Notes: generated by a model not told the origin, from the letters alone. Positions 11,021-20,455 are shown, numbered from the stretch's first letter. The stretch is 64,000 nt of DNA from Microbacterium sp. MYb66 (GCF_002979435.1 NZ_PCOV01000004.1:186001-250000), one strand, 5' to 3'. Program-made: numbers and translations.

Positions 11021-11032
11021 GGAGCGCTCCCG
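11019..11032. promoter_or_regulatory. CebR/CelR-like LacI-family operator candidate
   Basis: A 12-bp perfect palindrome, GGGAGCGCTCCC (11020-11031), flanked to give 13 of 14 matches to TGGGAGCGCTCCCA, the operator of the cello-oligosaccharide repressors CebR/CelR of actinobacteria. It lies between the 6C RNA and tadA. No sugar gene is adjacent, so function is uncertain. Confidence 0.45.
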
Positions 11033-11158
11033 GCCGACGGGGGTGCGGTGCCGTCCAGCTCCTGCACCGAGCGAGGGGTATGAGGGGTTACGCACAGTCC
11101 TCGAAGCTCCCGGACGCCTCCGCTCTCTCCTCGTCGGCGTGCCGCCTAACGTCGCGGT

Positions 11159-12166
11159 ATGGCCGATTCCTTCATCATCCAGCCGCGGGCCGGCGCCTCA
11201 TCATCGTCCGCGACGGACGCCGGCTCAGAACCGCTGCGGCTGGACCCGGCGTTCGGTCCGCTCCTGCCGCACATCGACGATGCCGTCACCGACATCTTCG
11301 TGAACGGTGCGGACAGACTCTTCCTCGACCGCGGCAACGGCGCCGAGCCGGCGGTCGGCTGGCGGGCTTCGGAGCGCGAGGTCCGTGACCTCGCCGTCGC
11401 CCTCGTCGGTCTGGGCGGGCGCCACATCGACGACCAGGCGCCCTGCGTCGACGTGCGACTCGATTCCGGCATCCGGGTGCACGCCGTTCTCGCGCCCGTC
11501 TCGGTCACGGGCACCGCGCTCTCCATCCGCATCCCGCGGGTGCGGGCCGCCGATCTCGACGCGCTCGCCGCACTCGGCGCCTTCGAGGCGCCACAGCAGA
11601 GATGGCTCGAAGGCCTCGTCGCGGAGCGGGCGAACGTCCTCATCACTGGCGGCACCGGAACAGGCAAGACCACATTGCTGTCGGCCCTGCTGTCCGAGGT
11701 TTCCCCTGCTGAGCGCATCGTCACGATCGAAGACGTCGCGGAACTGCGGCCTCGTCACCCTCATCACATCGCGCTCGAGGCGCGGCAGGCGAACCTGGAA
11801 GGCGCCGGAGGGATCACTCTCGCCCGCCTGGTGCGCGAATCCCTGCGCATGCGGCCGGATCGACTTGTGGTCGGGGAGTGTCGCGGCGAAGAGGTGCGTG
11901 AGCTGCTCACCGCGCTCAACACGGGCCACGACGGAGGGGCCGGAACCATGCATGCCAGCGGGCTTCGAGACGTGCCCGCCCGCCTCGAAGCACTCGGGGC
12001 TCTCGCGGGGATGGATGCGGTCGCGCTGGCTCGACAGGCGGTGAGCGCGTTCACGGTGGTGCTCCACCTCGACCGCGCGCCCGGCGGTGTCCGACGCATC
12101 CGTCAGGCGGGCCGGCTGATCATCACGAGCGAGCGACTGGACATCGAAGAGGTCAGGCCATGGTGA
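11159..12166 (+). CDS. tadA: TadA-type pilus assembly / secretion ATPase (CpaF family)
   Basis: A 335-aa type II/IV secretion ATPase powering assembly of Flp/Tad pili. It has a Walker A (TGGTGTGKTT, Lys170), an Asp box/Walker B region (RLVVGECRGEE) and a His box (LNTGHDGGAGTMHA). It is short because it lacks the long N-terminal extension of some CpaF proteins. TAACGT lies exactly 6 nt before the ATG, pointing to a leaderless mRNA. It heads an operon with the T2SS-F protein, pilin-like and TadE-like genes. No tadZ/ssd gene precedes it, unlike M. tuberculosis. Confidence 0.9.
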   Translation: MADSFIIQPRAGASSSSATDAGSEPLRLDPAFGPLLPHIDDAVTDIFVNGADRLFLDRGNGAEPAVGWRASEREVRDLAVALVGLGGRHIDDQAPCVDVRLDSGIRVHAVLAPVSVTGTALSIRIPRVRAADLDALAALGAFEAPQQRWLEGLVAERANVLITGGTGTGKTTLLSALLSEVSPAERIVTIEDVAELRPRHPHHIALEARQANLEGAGGITLARLVRESLRMRPDRLVVGECRGEEVRELLTALNTGHDGGAGTMHASGLRDVPARLEALGALAGMDAVALARQAVSAFTVVLHLDRAPGGVRRIRQAGRLIITSERLDIEEVRPW

Positions 12167-13068
12167 TCCGGCTGCCTCGCGGGGCGGGGCAGCGGGAGGG
12201 GGCGGGACGGGCCGCGGACGCCGCGACCTCGGTGCAGACGCTGGCGGTGCTGCTGCAGGCAGGAGCGGTGCCGCTCGTCGCCTGGCGCCATCTCGCCGGA
12301 ACGGGCGACCCGCACGCCGTCTCGGTGGTCGAGCGGGTCGACCGGGGGGTCCCCCTCCTCGCGGCCATCGAGGCGGAAGACGGAGCGTGGGTCGACCTGG
12401 CCGCGGCGTGGGAGATCGCGACGACCGTGGGCGCGCCCCTCGCAGAGGTTCTCCGTATGATCGCCGAGACCCTGCGCGACGCCGCCTCGGCGGCAGACGA
12501 CGTGCGCATCGCGCTCGCCGAGCCGGCGGGAACGGCGAAGCTGCTGCTCTGGATGCCCTTCGCCGGGCTGCTCCTCGGCTTCGCCCTCGGGTTCGACACC
12601 ATCGGCGTCGTCGTGACGAACCCTCTCGGTGCCGCCTGCGTGATCGCGGGCCTGCTCCTCGTGGCGGCGGCACGGCTGTGGACGGGGCGGATGCTGCGAC
12701 GGGCGAGACCGGCCCCGGGCACCCCGGGCATGCGGGCGGAGCTCGTCGCCGTCGCGCTCGCCGGCGGCGCATCCATCGACCGCGCGCTGCAGCTGGTCGC
12801 AGACAGCTCGACCTCCGGAGGAAGCGAGGACCGCGTCCGTGCCGTGCTCGATCTCTCCCGGGCGGCGGGCGTGCCTGCCGCCGAGCTGCTCCGCGCGTCA
12901 GCAGCCCAGGATCGCCATCAGTCCAGGGTGCAAGGCCGCCTGCGTGCCGCGAAGCTCTCGACGCGGCTGCTGATCCCGCTCGGTGTGTGCACGCTGCCCG
13001 CATTCCTCCTGCTCGGCGTGGCGCCCCTGCTGCTCAGCGTCCTCGCCTCGACGCCGTTGCCGCTGTGA
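12160..13068 (+). CDS. tadB: TadB/TadC-type pilus assembly membrane protein (T2SS F domain)
   Basis: A 302-aa protein overlapping tadA by 7 bp. It has a poorly conserved soluble N-terminal region, a central hydrophobic pair at about residues 125-170, then a helical T2SS-F-like region and a C-terminal membrane span (about 275-300). T2SS-F proteins form the inner-membrane platform of the pilus machine. Many actinobacteria have separate tadB and tadC; here only one such gene is present, so it may do both jobs. The family call rests on position and hydrophobic layout as much as on motifs. Confidence 0.8.
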   Translation: MVIRLPRGAGQREGAGRAADAATSVQTLAVLLQAGAVPLVAWRHLAGTGDPHAVSVVERVDRGVPLLAAIEAEDGAWVDLAAAWEIATTVGAPLAEVLRMIAETLRDAASAADDVRIALAEPAGTAKLLLWMPFAGLLLGFALGFDTIGVVVTNPLGAACVIAGLLLVAAARLWTGRMLRRARPAPGTPGMRAELVAVALAGGASIDRALQLVADSSTSGGSEDRVRAVLDLSRAAGVPAAELLRASAAQDRHQSRVQGRLRAAKLSTRLLIPLGVCTLPAFLLLGVAPLLLSVLASTPLPL

Positions 13069-13130
13069 TCGATCAGCCCCGGACCGAGACCACCCCGATG
13101 CACACGCATCCCAGAGAAAGAAGGAACACC

Positions 13131-13328
13131 ATGATGAGCATTCCCCGGTTGGACCGGCGTCGCGCGGCGACCCTGTTCGGCGACGACACCGGCGCCGCCA
13201 CGGCCGAGTACGCCATCACGACCATGGCCGCTGTCGCGTTCGCCGGGCTCCTGGTGGTGATCATGCGGTCCGACGAGGTCCGTGGCATCCTCACCGACCT
13301 CGTGCGGCGGGCACTGACGGTGTCGTGA
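13131..13328 (+). CDS. Flp pilin-like protein (DUF4244)
   Basis: A 65-aa protein with a short basic N-terminus and the sequence GAATAEYAITT followed by one hydrophobic helix, ending just after it. Gly followed by Glu at +5 fits the class III (Flp) prepilin cleavage site, so this is probably the major pilus subunit, matched to TadA/TadB upstream. The start at 13131 has GAAGGA 7 nt upstream; an in-frame ATG at 13098 lacks a site. Its stop overlaps the next start (TGATG). Confidence 0.82.
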   Translation: MMSIPRLDRRRAATLFGDDTGAATAEYAITTMAAVAFAGLLVVIMRSDEVRGILTDLVRRALTVS

Positions 13329-13717
13329 TGTCGAGTGCGAGACGACGGAGGTGCGGTCGCGTGAGAGGCGACTCGTCGACGGATCGCATGGGCGAGCGCG
13401 GATCGGTCTCGGCCGAGCTCGCGCTCGCGCTTCCGGCCGTCGTGCTGACACTGCTTCTCGGGGCCGGAGTACTGGGAGCGGCATCCCGCCAGGTGGCGTT
13501 GCAGGACGCGTCGGCGGATGCGGCCCGGCTGCTCGGGCGAGGGGAGGGGCAGGACGCTGCGGAGCGCGTGGTGGATGCGGCCGTCGCCGGGGCGGGCGTC
13601 TCCTCGTCGCACTCGGGTGATCTCGTGTGCGTCACGGCATCCCTCGACGTCTCGGTGGGGACGCTGATGAGGCTGCCGCTGCGGGCCTCGAGCTGCGCGC
13701 TCGACGGAGGCCGCTGA
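13328..13717 (+). CDS. TadE-like minor pilin / pilus assembly protein
   Basis: A 129-aa protein with ERGSVSAELALALPAVV followed by a membrane helix (about residues 25-48). The G-SVSAE junction fits prepilin-peptidase processing of TadE-family pseudopilins. The rest is a small extracytoplasmic domain with a Cys pair. Start and stop codons overlap both neighbours, so it is part of the tad operon; a start at 13388 is also possible. Confidence 0.8.
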   Translation: MSSARRRRCGRVRGDSSTDRMGERGSVSAELALALPAVVLTLLLGAGVLGAASRQVALQDASADAARLLGRGEGQDAAERVVDAAVAGAGVSSSHSGDLVCVTASLDVSVGTLMRLPLRASSCALDGGR

Positions 13718-14046
13718 TGGCGGGCTCGGCCCTCGCCGCCGGGGTCCTGGTCGTGGCTGCAGCCCTCTCCCTGGGCCTCGCTGCCGTGGGCGGGGCATCG
13801 GTGACCGCGCAACGGGCGGCGGGTGCGGCCGATGCCGCGGCGCTCGCCGCCGCCGATGCCGCAAGTGGCGCGGTGCCGACCGACGACGAGCCGTGTGCCC
13901 TCGCCGCGCGGGTCGCGGGAGCCGCCGGTGCCACGCTCACCGGATGCGCCCTCGAGGGCTTCGTGGCGACCGTGGAGGTGCAGGCGGCGTACGCTGGACT
14001 CGCTGCCGTCTCCCGCGCCCGTGCCGGGCCACCCGAGGGACAGTGA
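13717..14046 (+). CDS. TadE-like protein of the Rv3654c family
   Basis: A 109-aa Ala-rich protein with one N-terminal membrane helix and the AQRAAGAADAAALAAADAASG segment typical of TadG/Rv3654c-type pilus-associated proteins, plus two Cys further on. GGAGG lies 6 nt before the ATG, which overlaps the TadE-like stop. It is the last gene of the tad operon. No prepilin peptidase (TadV) is seen nearby, so processing would rely on one encoded elsewhere. Confidence 0.75.
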   Translation: MAGSALAAGVLVVAAALSLGLAAVGGASVTAQRAAGAADAAALAAADAASGAVPTDDEPCALAARVAGAAGATLTGCALEGFVATVEVQAAYAGLAAVSRARAGPPEGQ

Positions 14047-14123
14047 CGGCCGTGCGACCTCACTCACTGTGAATGACCCCACACAGTGGTGTGTATGGTG
14101 TGCTTCGAAGAAAGGACGCACCC

Positions 14124-16970
14124 TTGGCTGAAGGCAAGAAGCTCGTCATCGTCGAGTCCCCGACGAAGATGCGGTCTATTCAGGGATACCTCGGCGACGG
14201 CTATGAGGTGCTCAGTTCCGTCGGCCACATTCGCGACCTCGCTGACAAGAAGGACATCCCGGCCGCTGACAAGCAGGCCTACGGGAAGTACTCGATCGAC
14301 ATCGAGAACGGGTTCGACCCGTACTACGTCGTCTCCGACCGGAAGACCAAGACGGTCGCCGAGCTCAAGCGCGCGCTGAAGAGCGCCGACGAGCTCCTGC
14401 TCGCCACTGATGAGGACCGCGAAGGCGAGGCGATCGCCTGGCACCTGCTGGAGACCCTCAAGCCCAAGGTGCCCGTCAAGCGCATGGTCTTCCACGAGAT
14501 CACCAAGGATGCGATCCAGGCGGCTGTCGGCAACACGCGCGAGCTCGACCACGATCTCGTCGACGCGCAGGAGACCCGCCGCATCCTCGACCGCCTGTAC
14601 GGCTGGGACGTCTCGCCGGTGCTCTGGTACAAGGTCAAGACCGGCATCTCGGCGGGACGAGTGCAGTCCGCAGCCACCCGTCTGATCGTCGACCGGGAGC
14701 GCGAGCGCATGGCGTTCACCTCCGCCGAGTACTGGGACGTCGATGCCGCAGCAGCGGCGACCGGCACCTCTTTCAAGATCCGCCTCGTCCGCGTCGACGG
14801 CGGCCAGCTCGCGCGCGGCACCGACTTCGACGACGACGGAAAGCTCAAGAAGGCCGTCGTCATCCTCGACGAGGCCACGGCAGCGGCGCTCGCCGAAGCC
14901 GTCGACGCTGTCGGCGCCGGCACCGTCACCAAGGTCGAGGCCAAGCCGGGAACACGCAGCCCCTATGCGCCGTTCACGACGTCCACGATGCAGCAGGAGG
15001 CAGGGCGCAAGCTCTCGATGGGCGCCAAGCAGGCGATGGGCGTCGCCCAGCGGCTGTATGAGAAGGGCTACATCACTTATATGCGAACCGACTCCACGTC
15101 GCTGAGCACCCAGGCGGTGCAGGCGGCACGGAGCCAGGCGGTGTCGCTCTACGGCGATGCCGCGGTGCCGCTGAAGCCGCGCGTGTACAAGTCCAAGAGC
15201 AAGAACGCACAGGAGGCACACGAGGCCATCCGCCCCTCCGGCGACAACTTCCGCACGCCCGCGTCGCTGTCGTCCGAGCTCGACCGCGACGAGCAGCGCC
15301 TCTACGACCTCATCTGGAAGCGCACGGTCGCCAGCCAGATGTCCGACGCCAAGTACGAGACCACCACGGTCACGATCGCCGTCGAGGCCGCCGGGAAGAA
15401 GGCCGAGTTCACGGCATCCGGAACCGTCTACACCTTCAAGGGCTTCCTGGAGGCCTATGAGGAAGGCCGCGACGAGAAGCGCGGTGACGCGGATGCCGCC
15501 GAGAACCAGTCGCTGCCCGCCGTCGCCGTCGGCGATCAGCTCGCGGTGTCGGATGCCGAGGCCAAGGGCCACCGCACCACGCCGAAGCCGCGATACACCG
15601 AAGCATCCCTCGTCAAGGTGCTCGAGGAGAAGGGCATCGGTCGTCCCTCGACGTTCGCCTCGATCCCTGAGACGATCCTCGATCGCGGGTATGCGGTCAA
15701 GCGCGGACAGGCCCTCGTTCCGACGTGGCTCGCGTTCAGCGTCGTGCGTCTGCTCGAGGAGCACTTCGCCGACCTCGTCGACTACGACTTCACCGCCGCA
15801 CTCGAGGACGACCTCGACACGATCGCCCGCGGCGAGCAGAACCGCGTCGAATGGCTCAAGTCGTTCTACTTCGGCTCGGACTCCCACGTGGGACTGCGTC
15901 AGGTCGTCGACAACCTCGGCGAGATCGACGCGCGTGCGCTCAACTCGACGCCCATCACCGACACGGCCACACTCCGCTTCGGCAAGTACGGCCCCTATCT
16001 CGAGGTCGCCGACCCCGAGAACCCCGAGGCCAAGCCGCGCATCGTCAACGTGCCGGAAGACCTGGCCCCCGATGAGCTGACCGCCGAAAAGGCGCAGGAG
16101 CTCATCGACGCCCCCGTCGCCGGTGACCGCGTCCTGGGTGAGAACCCCGAGAACGGCAAGATCGTCGTCGTCAAGGACGGTCGATTCGGCCCGTACGTGC
16201 AGGAGAACGACCCGGTGTCGGAAGACGCCGCAGTGGATGAGACCACCGGTGAGGTCGTCGAGGCGCCGAAGCCGAAGCGAGGAGCGAAGAAGGAGACGGC
16301 GCCGAAGCCGCGCACCGCGTCCCTCTTCCGCTCGATGTCGGTCGACACCATCGAGCTCGACACCGCGCTGCAGCTGCTCAGCCTCCCGCGCGTGGTCGGG
16401 GTCGACCCGGAGTCCGGCGACGAGATCACGGCGCAGAACGGCCGGTTCGGTCCGTACCTGAAGAAGGGCACGGACTCCCGATCGCTCGAGAGCGAGTCGC
16501 AGATCTTCGATGTGACGCTGGAGCAGGCGCTCGAGATCTACTCCCAGCCCAAGTACGGCGCCGGGCGTCGCGCGTCCAGCGCGCTCGCCGAGTTCGAGGC
16601 CGACCCCGTCAGCGGGAAGCCGATCCGCATCCGTGACGGTCGCTTCGGCGCATACGTCACCGACGGCGAGACGAATGTGACGATCCCGCGCGGCCAGACC
16701 GTCGAGGACATTACCTTCGAGATCGCGGTGCAGATGCTCGCCGACAAGCGCGCCAAGGGCCCCGCCCCCAAACGCGGTGCGGCGAAGAAGGCCCCGGCCA
16801 AGAAGCCTGCGGCGAAGAAAGCCCCGGCCAAGAAGCCGGCTGCCAAGAAGACGCCAGCGAAGAAGACCACGGCTGCGACGTCCGCCGCGCGGTCGGCTGC
16901 GGCGAAGAAGGCGGCAGCCACGCGCGCTGCGAACGCGGCCGCGAAGGCAGCGGAGAAGGCGGACTCGTGA
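14124..16970 (+). CDS. topA: DNA topoisomerase I
   Basis: A 948-aa type IA topoisomerase that relaxes negative supercoils. It has a TOPRIM domain (KKLVIVESPTK, then TDEDREGEAIAW) and the active-site Tyr in the ITYMRTDST motif. C-terminal repeats of the actinobacterial TopA C-terminal type follow (NGRFGPYLKKG, DGRFGAYVTDG), ending in a Lys/Ala/Pro-rich tail (about residues 890-948) of KKPA-like repeats. A TTG start at 14124 is chosen because AAAGGA lies 7 nt before it and the product then begins like other TopA proteins. It is coupled to tmk by a GTGA overlap. Confidence 0.96.
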   Translation: MAEGKKLVIVESPTKMRSIQGYLGDGYEVLSSVGHIRDLADKKDIPAADKQAYGKYSIDIENGFDPYYVVSDRKTKTVAELKRALKSADELLLATDEDREGEAIAWHLLETLKPKVPVKRMVFHEITKDAIQAAVGNTRELDHDLVDAQETRRILDRLYGWDVSPVLWYKVKTGISAGRVQSAATRLIVDRERERMAFTSAEYWDVDAAAAATGTSFKIRLVRVDGGQLARGTDFDDDGKLKKAVVILDEATAAALAEAVDAVGAGTVTKVEAKPGTRSPYAPFTTSTMQQEAGRKLSMGAKQAMGVAQRLYEKGYITYMRTDSTSLSTQAVQAARSQAVSLYGDAAVPLKPRVYKSKSKNAQEAHEAIRPSGDNFRTPASLSSELDRDEQRLYDLIWKRTVASQMSDAKYETTTVTIAVEAAGKKAEFTASGTVYTFKGFLEAYEEGRDEKRGDADAAENQSLPAVAVGDQLAVSDAEAKGHRTTPKPRYTEASLVKVLEEKGIGRPSTFASIPETILDRGYAVKRGQALVPTWLAFSVVRLLEEHFADLVDYDFTAALEDDLDTIARGEQNRVEWLKSFYFGSDSHVGLRQVVDNLGEIDARALNSTPITDTATLRFGKYGPYLEVADPENPEAKPRIVNVPEDLAPDELTAEKAQELIDAPVAGDRVLGENPENGKIVVVKDGRFGPYVQENDPVSEDAAVDETTGEVVEAPKPKRGAKKETAPKPRTASLFRSMSVDTIELDTALQLLSLPRVVGVDPESGDEITAQNGRFGPYLKKGTDSRSLESESQIFDVTLEQALEIYSQPKYGAGRRASSALAEFEADPVSGKPIRIRDGRFGAYVTDGETNVTIPRGQTVEDITFEIAVQMLADKRAKGPAPKRGAAKKAPAKKPAAKKAPAKKPAAKKTPAKKTTAATSAARSAAAKKAAATRAANAAAKAAEKADS

Positions 16971-17596
16971 CCTCAGGTCACGGGGTGTGGATCACGCTCG
17001 AAGGCGGTGACGGCTCCGGCAAGACCACGCAATCGACCCTGCTCGCCGAATGGTTCGAAGGTACCGGACGCACGGTCGTCCGGACTCGCGAGCCCGGCGG
17101 CTCCGAGGTCGGGCAGCTGATCCGTGACATCGTGCTGCACCACCGCGGTGACATCGCGCCGCGCGCGGAGGCCCTGCTGTATGCGGCGGATCGCGCGCAC
17201 CACGTCGCGACCGTCGTGCGGCCGGCGCTCGAGCGAGGCGACATCGTGCTGCAGGATCGCTATCTCGACTCGTCCGTGGCCTACCAGGGTGCCGGCCGAG
17301 TCCTCGACGCGACCGAGATCCGCGATCTGTCGCTCTGGGCTGCTGAGGGTGCTCTTCCGGATCTGACAGTCCTGCTCGACCTCGACCCCGGAGCTGCGCG
17401 CACGCGCCTCGATTCCGCCGACAAGCCCTTCGATCGGCTGGAAGCCGAGAAGGCGGAGTTCCACGGCCGTGTCCGCGACGCCTACCTCGCCCTCGCCGAG
17501 GCGGAGCCCGACAGGTTCCTCGTCCTCGACGCGGCGGCGGCTCCGGACGAGATCGCCGAGCGGATCCGCGCCCGAGTCGCCGCGCTGCTCGCCTGA
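16967..17596 (+). CDS. tmk: Thymidylate kinase
   Basis: A 209-aa dTMP kinase. The P-loop is LEGGDGSGKTT, the DRX motif with substrate Arg is QDRYLDSSVAYQG, and a lid region follows (FDRLEAEKAEFH). It phosphorylates dTMP to dTDP. The GTG start overlaps the topA stop, so the two are translationally coupled, an order shared by many actinobacteria. Confidence 0.95.
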   Translation: MTSGHGVWITLEGGDGSGKTTQSTLLAEWFEGTGRTVVRTREPGGSEVGQLIRDIVLHHRGDIAPRAEALLYAADRAHHVATVVRPALERGDIVLQDRYLDSSVAYQGAGRVLDATEIRDLSLWAAEGALPDLTVLLDLDPGAARTRLDSADKPFDRLEAEKAEFHGRVRDAYLALAEAEPDRFLVLDAAAAPDEIAERIRARVAALLA

Positions 17597-17747
17597 CAGG
17601 TCCCGGTACCGCCCCTCGGCTGGACGGTACTCTCCAGATGCCGACGCGGCACCTATGGCCGCACGAGCGGGCACGCGTCGGACGCATGGGACACCCTCCG
17701 AGCGAGGACCGTGCGGGGGAGTCGGTGGTCCCGATTAGGCTGAGTGC

Positions 17748-18905
17748 ATGCCCCAGACCGTCGCCGCTCCCTTCCCGTGGGCCGATGTCTGGGGGCAGGA
17801 CGCTGCCGTCGACACGCTCCGTGCCGCGGCATCCGATCCCGCCGCACTGTCGCATGCCTGGTTGATCACCGGCCCGCCCGGATCGGGGCGCTCGACGCTT
17901 GCGTACGCGTTCGCGGCCGCCCTCGTCGCCGACCGCCCCGACGATGAGACGGTGATGCGCCAGGTGTTGGCCGGCACCCATCCCGACGTCACGGCTCTGC
18001 GCACCGACAAGGTCATCATCACGATCGCCGAGGCGCGAGCACTCGTGGAGCGCTCCTACTTCGCGCCCTCTGCGGGGCGCTACCGGGTCATCGTGGTCGA
18101 AGACGCCGACCGCATGGTCGAGCGCACCTCGAACGTGCTCCTGAAGGCGCTCGAGGAGCCGCCGGAGCAGACGGTGTGGATCCTGTGCGCCCCGAGCGAG
18201 GCCGACCTGCTGCCGACGATCCGCTCGCGCGTGCGCTCGCTGCGCCTCAGGGAGCCCGACGTCGCCGATGTCGCCAGGCTGATCAGCCTCCGCACGGGGG
18301 TCGACGAGAGCGTCGCCGAGCAGGCCGCCCGGCACGCGCAGCGCCACATCGGCATGGCTCAGCGACTGGCCACCGACGATGGGGCCCGACGCCGGCGCGA
18401 TGAGACCCTTCGGTCGGTCCTCGGTGTCCGTGGCGTCGGCGATGCGGTCGAGGTGGCCGGGCGGATCATCCAGGCAGCGACGGAAGACGCGAAGGCACTC
18501 ACCGCCGAACGCGATGCGAGCGAACGGGCCTCCCTCCTCCGCACCATCGGCATCGCCGAGGGGCAGGCCGTGCCTCCGGCAGTGCGAACGCAGCTCTCGG
18601 CCCTCGAAGACGATCAGAAGAAACGGGCCACCCGCAGCCTGCGCGACGGCATCGACCGCGTGCTCACCGACATGCAGTCGCTCTTCCGTGACGTCGTAAT
18701 GCTCCAGTTCGGCCGCGGGGACGACCTCATCAACAGCGAGCTGCACTCGGAGCTGGCCGCCCTCGCATCCGCCTGGTCCGAGACCCGTACCCTTGTCGTA
18801 CTTGACCACCTTGCCGAGACGCGGCAGTCGCTGGAGCGCAACGTCGCCCCTCTGCTCGCACTGGAGAGCTTGCTCGTGACGATCACGAGCGGGAGGAAAC
18901 CGTGA
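17748..18905 (+). CDS. holB: DNA polymerase III subunit delta'
   Basis: A 385-aa clamp-loader AAA+ subunit. It has a P-loop-like GPPGSGRST and VIVVEDADRM in the Walker B position, followed by NVLLKALEEPPEQTVWIL and sensor I PTIRSRVRSLRL. It works with tau/gamma and delta to load the beta clamp. TAGGCT lies exactly 6 nt before the ATG, suggesting a leaderless start despite the tmk gene 151 bp upstream. It overlaps the next gene (GTGA). Confidence 0.93.
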   Translation: MPQTVAAPFPWADVWGQDAAVDTLRAAASDPAALSHAWLITGPPGSGRSTLAYAFAAALVADRPDDETVMRQVLAGTHPDVTALRTDKVIITIAEARALVERSYFAPSAGRYRVIVVEDADRMVERTSNVLLKALEEPPEQTVWILCAPSEADLLPTIRSRVRSLRLREPDVADVARLISLRTGVDESVAEQAARHAQRHIGMAQRLATDDGARRRRDETLRSVLGVRGVGDAVEVAGRIIQAATEDAKALTAERDASERASLLRTIGIAEGQAVPPAVRTQLSALEDDQKKRATRSLRDGIDRVLTDMQSLFRDVVMLQFGRGDDLINSELHSELAALASAWSETRTLVVLDHLAETRQSLERNVAPLLALESLLVTITSGRKP

Positions 18906-20455
18906 ACAATCGACCGACTTCCCGCTTCCGTCGCGCCGCCGCCGTCATCGCCGGTCTGGCCGCTGCATCCGTCGCCCTCTCGGGCTGTCTGTATTCGATG
19001 ATCCCCGAGCAGTCGTCGCGCCCGTCCACGACCAGCGCTCCCGACACCGAGGGGGTCGCAGAAGACCTGCTGCCCTTCTATTCGCAGGAGCTGGTGTGGA
19101 GCGACTGCGGTGTCGGATTCGACTGCACCGACGTCACGGCTCCCCTCGACTGGGAGAACCCGGGCGAGGGCGACATCACGCTCTCGGTCGTGCGACACCG
19201 GGCCGAGGGCACCCCGGTCGGATCGCTGCTGACGAATCCGGGCGGACCGGGTGCGAGCGGCGTCGACCTCATCCTGAACAGCCTCGACTTCGCCGTCGGC
19301 GCCGACATCATCGAGAACTACGATGTGATCGGCTTCGACCCGCGTGGAGTCGGCGGCTCGACCGCGGTGACCTGCTACGACGCGCCGCAGATGGACGAGT
19401 ATCTCTACGGCATCCCCACTGCCGCCCGCGGCACGGCCGACTGGGAGGCCGAGCTGCTCGACGCGCACCGGTCCTTCGCCGAGGCCTGTGATGCGAACAG
19501 CGGAGGTATCCTGCCGCACATCACCACGATCAACGCCGCCCGCGACATGGACCTGATCCGGGCCGTGCTGGGCGACAAGCAGCTGAACTATCTCGGCTAC
19601 TCGTACGGCACGTTCCTCGGCGCGACGTACGCGAAGCTCTATCCCGAGAAGGCCGGACGCCTGGTGCTCGATGGCGCCATCGACCCCGCGGTCCCGGGGC
19701 TCGAAGTGGGCGCGACCCAGGCTCTCGGCTTCGAATCGGCGCTGCGCGCGTACATGCAGGACTGCCTCGAATCAGGGAACTGCCCCTTCAACGGCTCCGT
19801 CGACGAGGCGATGGCCGACCTGGGGGCGCTGTTGGCGAGTGTCGACCGCACGCCGCTGAAGAACGGTGACGGTCGCATGATGGGCGCGGATTCCCTGCTG
19901 ACGGGCATCATCACCGCGCTCTATTCGGAGCAGAGCTGGAGTGCCCTCACGCAGGCGCTCGACGAGGCGCTCCAGGGCGACCCGACGACGGCCTTCTACC
20001 TCGCCGACGCCTACAACAGTCGCGAGAACGGCGTCTACATCGACAACTCGACCGAGGCCTTCCGTGCCTACAACTGCATGGATTACCCGGTGGAAGACGA
20101 TCCGGCGGCCGAAGCCGCGATCGAGGCCAAGATCGCCAAGGGTGCGCCGACCATCGCCCCGTATTGGACCGGTCCGGATTCGTGCGAGGTCTGGCCCTAC
20201 CCGCCGACCGGCACGCGCGACGAGATCACGGCCGAGGGCGCCGGACCGATCCTGGTGATCGGGACGACGAACGACCCCGCCACTCCGTACGAGTGGTCGG
20301 AGTCGCTCGCCGACCAGCTCGAGGAGGGTGTCCTCATCACCCGCGTCGGTGAGGGGCACACCGGCTACAACAAGGGCAATTCCTGTGTCGACGACGCTGT
20401 CGAGGCGTTCCTGCTCGACGATGTGGTGCCCGAAGACGGCCTCCGCTGCGAGTGA
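18902..20455 (+). CDS. Secreted lipoprotein alpha/beta hydrolase (tripeptidyl-aminopeptidase-like)
   Basis: A 517-aa exported hydrolase. A lipoprotein signal peptide ends in ALSGC (Cys29). The catalytic Ser234 lies in GYSYGTFLG, the acid in a TNDPATPY segment and the His in GEGHTGY near the C-terminus. The C-terminal TAP-like domain matches the Streptomyces tripeptidyl aminopeptidase/SlpD group, so it probably releases peptides outside the cell. Its GTG start overlaps the holB stop. Confidence 0.9.
   Translation: MNNRPTSRFRRAAAVIAGLAAASVALSGCLYSMIPEQSSRPSTTSAPDTEGVAEDLLPFYSQELVWSDCGVGFDCTDVTAPLDWENPGEGDITLSVVRHRAEGTPVGSLLTNPGGPGASGVDLILNSLDFAVGADIIENYDVIGFDPRGVGGSTAVTCYDAPQMDEYLYGIPTAARGTADWEAELLDAHRSFAEACDANSGGILPHITTINAARDMDLIRAVLGDKQLNYLGYSYGTFLGATYAKLYPEKAGRLVLDGAIDPAVPGLEVGATQALGFESALRAYMQDCLESGNCPFNGSVDEAMADLGALLASVDRTPLKNGDGRMMGADSLLTGIITALYSEQSWSALTQALDEALQGDPTTAFYLADAYNSRENGVYIDNSTEAFRAYNCMDYPVEDDPAAEAAIEAKIAKGAPTIAPYWTGPDSCEVWPYPPTGTRDEITAEGAGPILVIGTTNDPATPYEWSESLADQLEEGVLITRVGEGHTGYNKGNSCVDDAVEAFLLDDVVPEDGLRCE

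Noticed and set aside
13098..13130. Upstream ATG for the pilin-like gene
   Set aside because: No ribosome site, and it adds a non-conserved stretch before the prepilin leader; 13131 has GAAGGA at good spacing.
14064..15887. 607-codon open frame antisense to topA
   Set aside because: No family resemblance; explained by third-position GC in topA.
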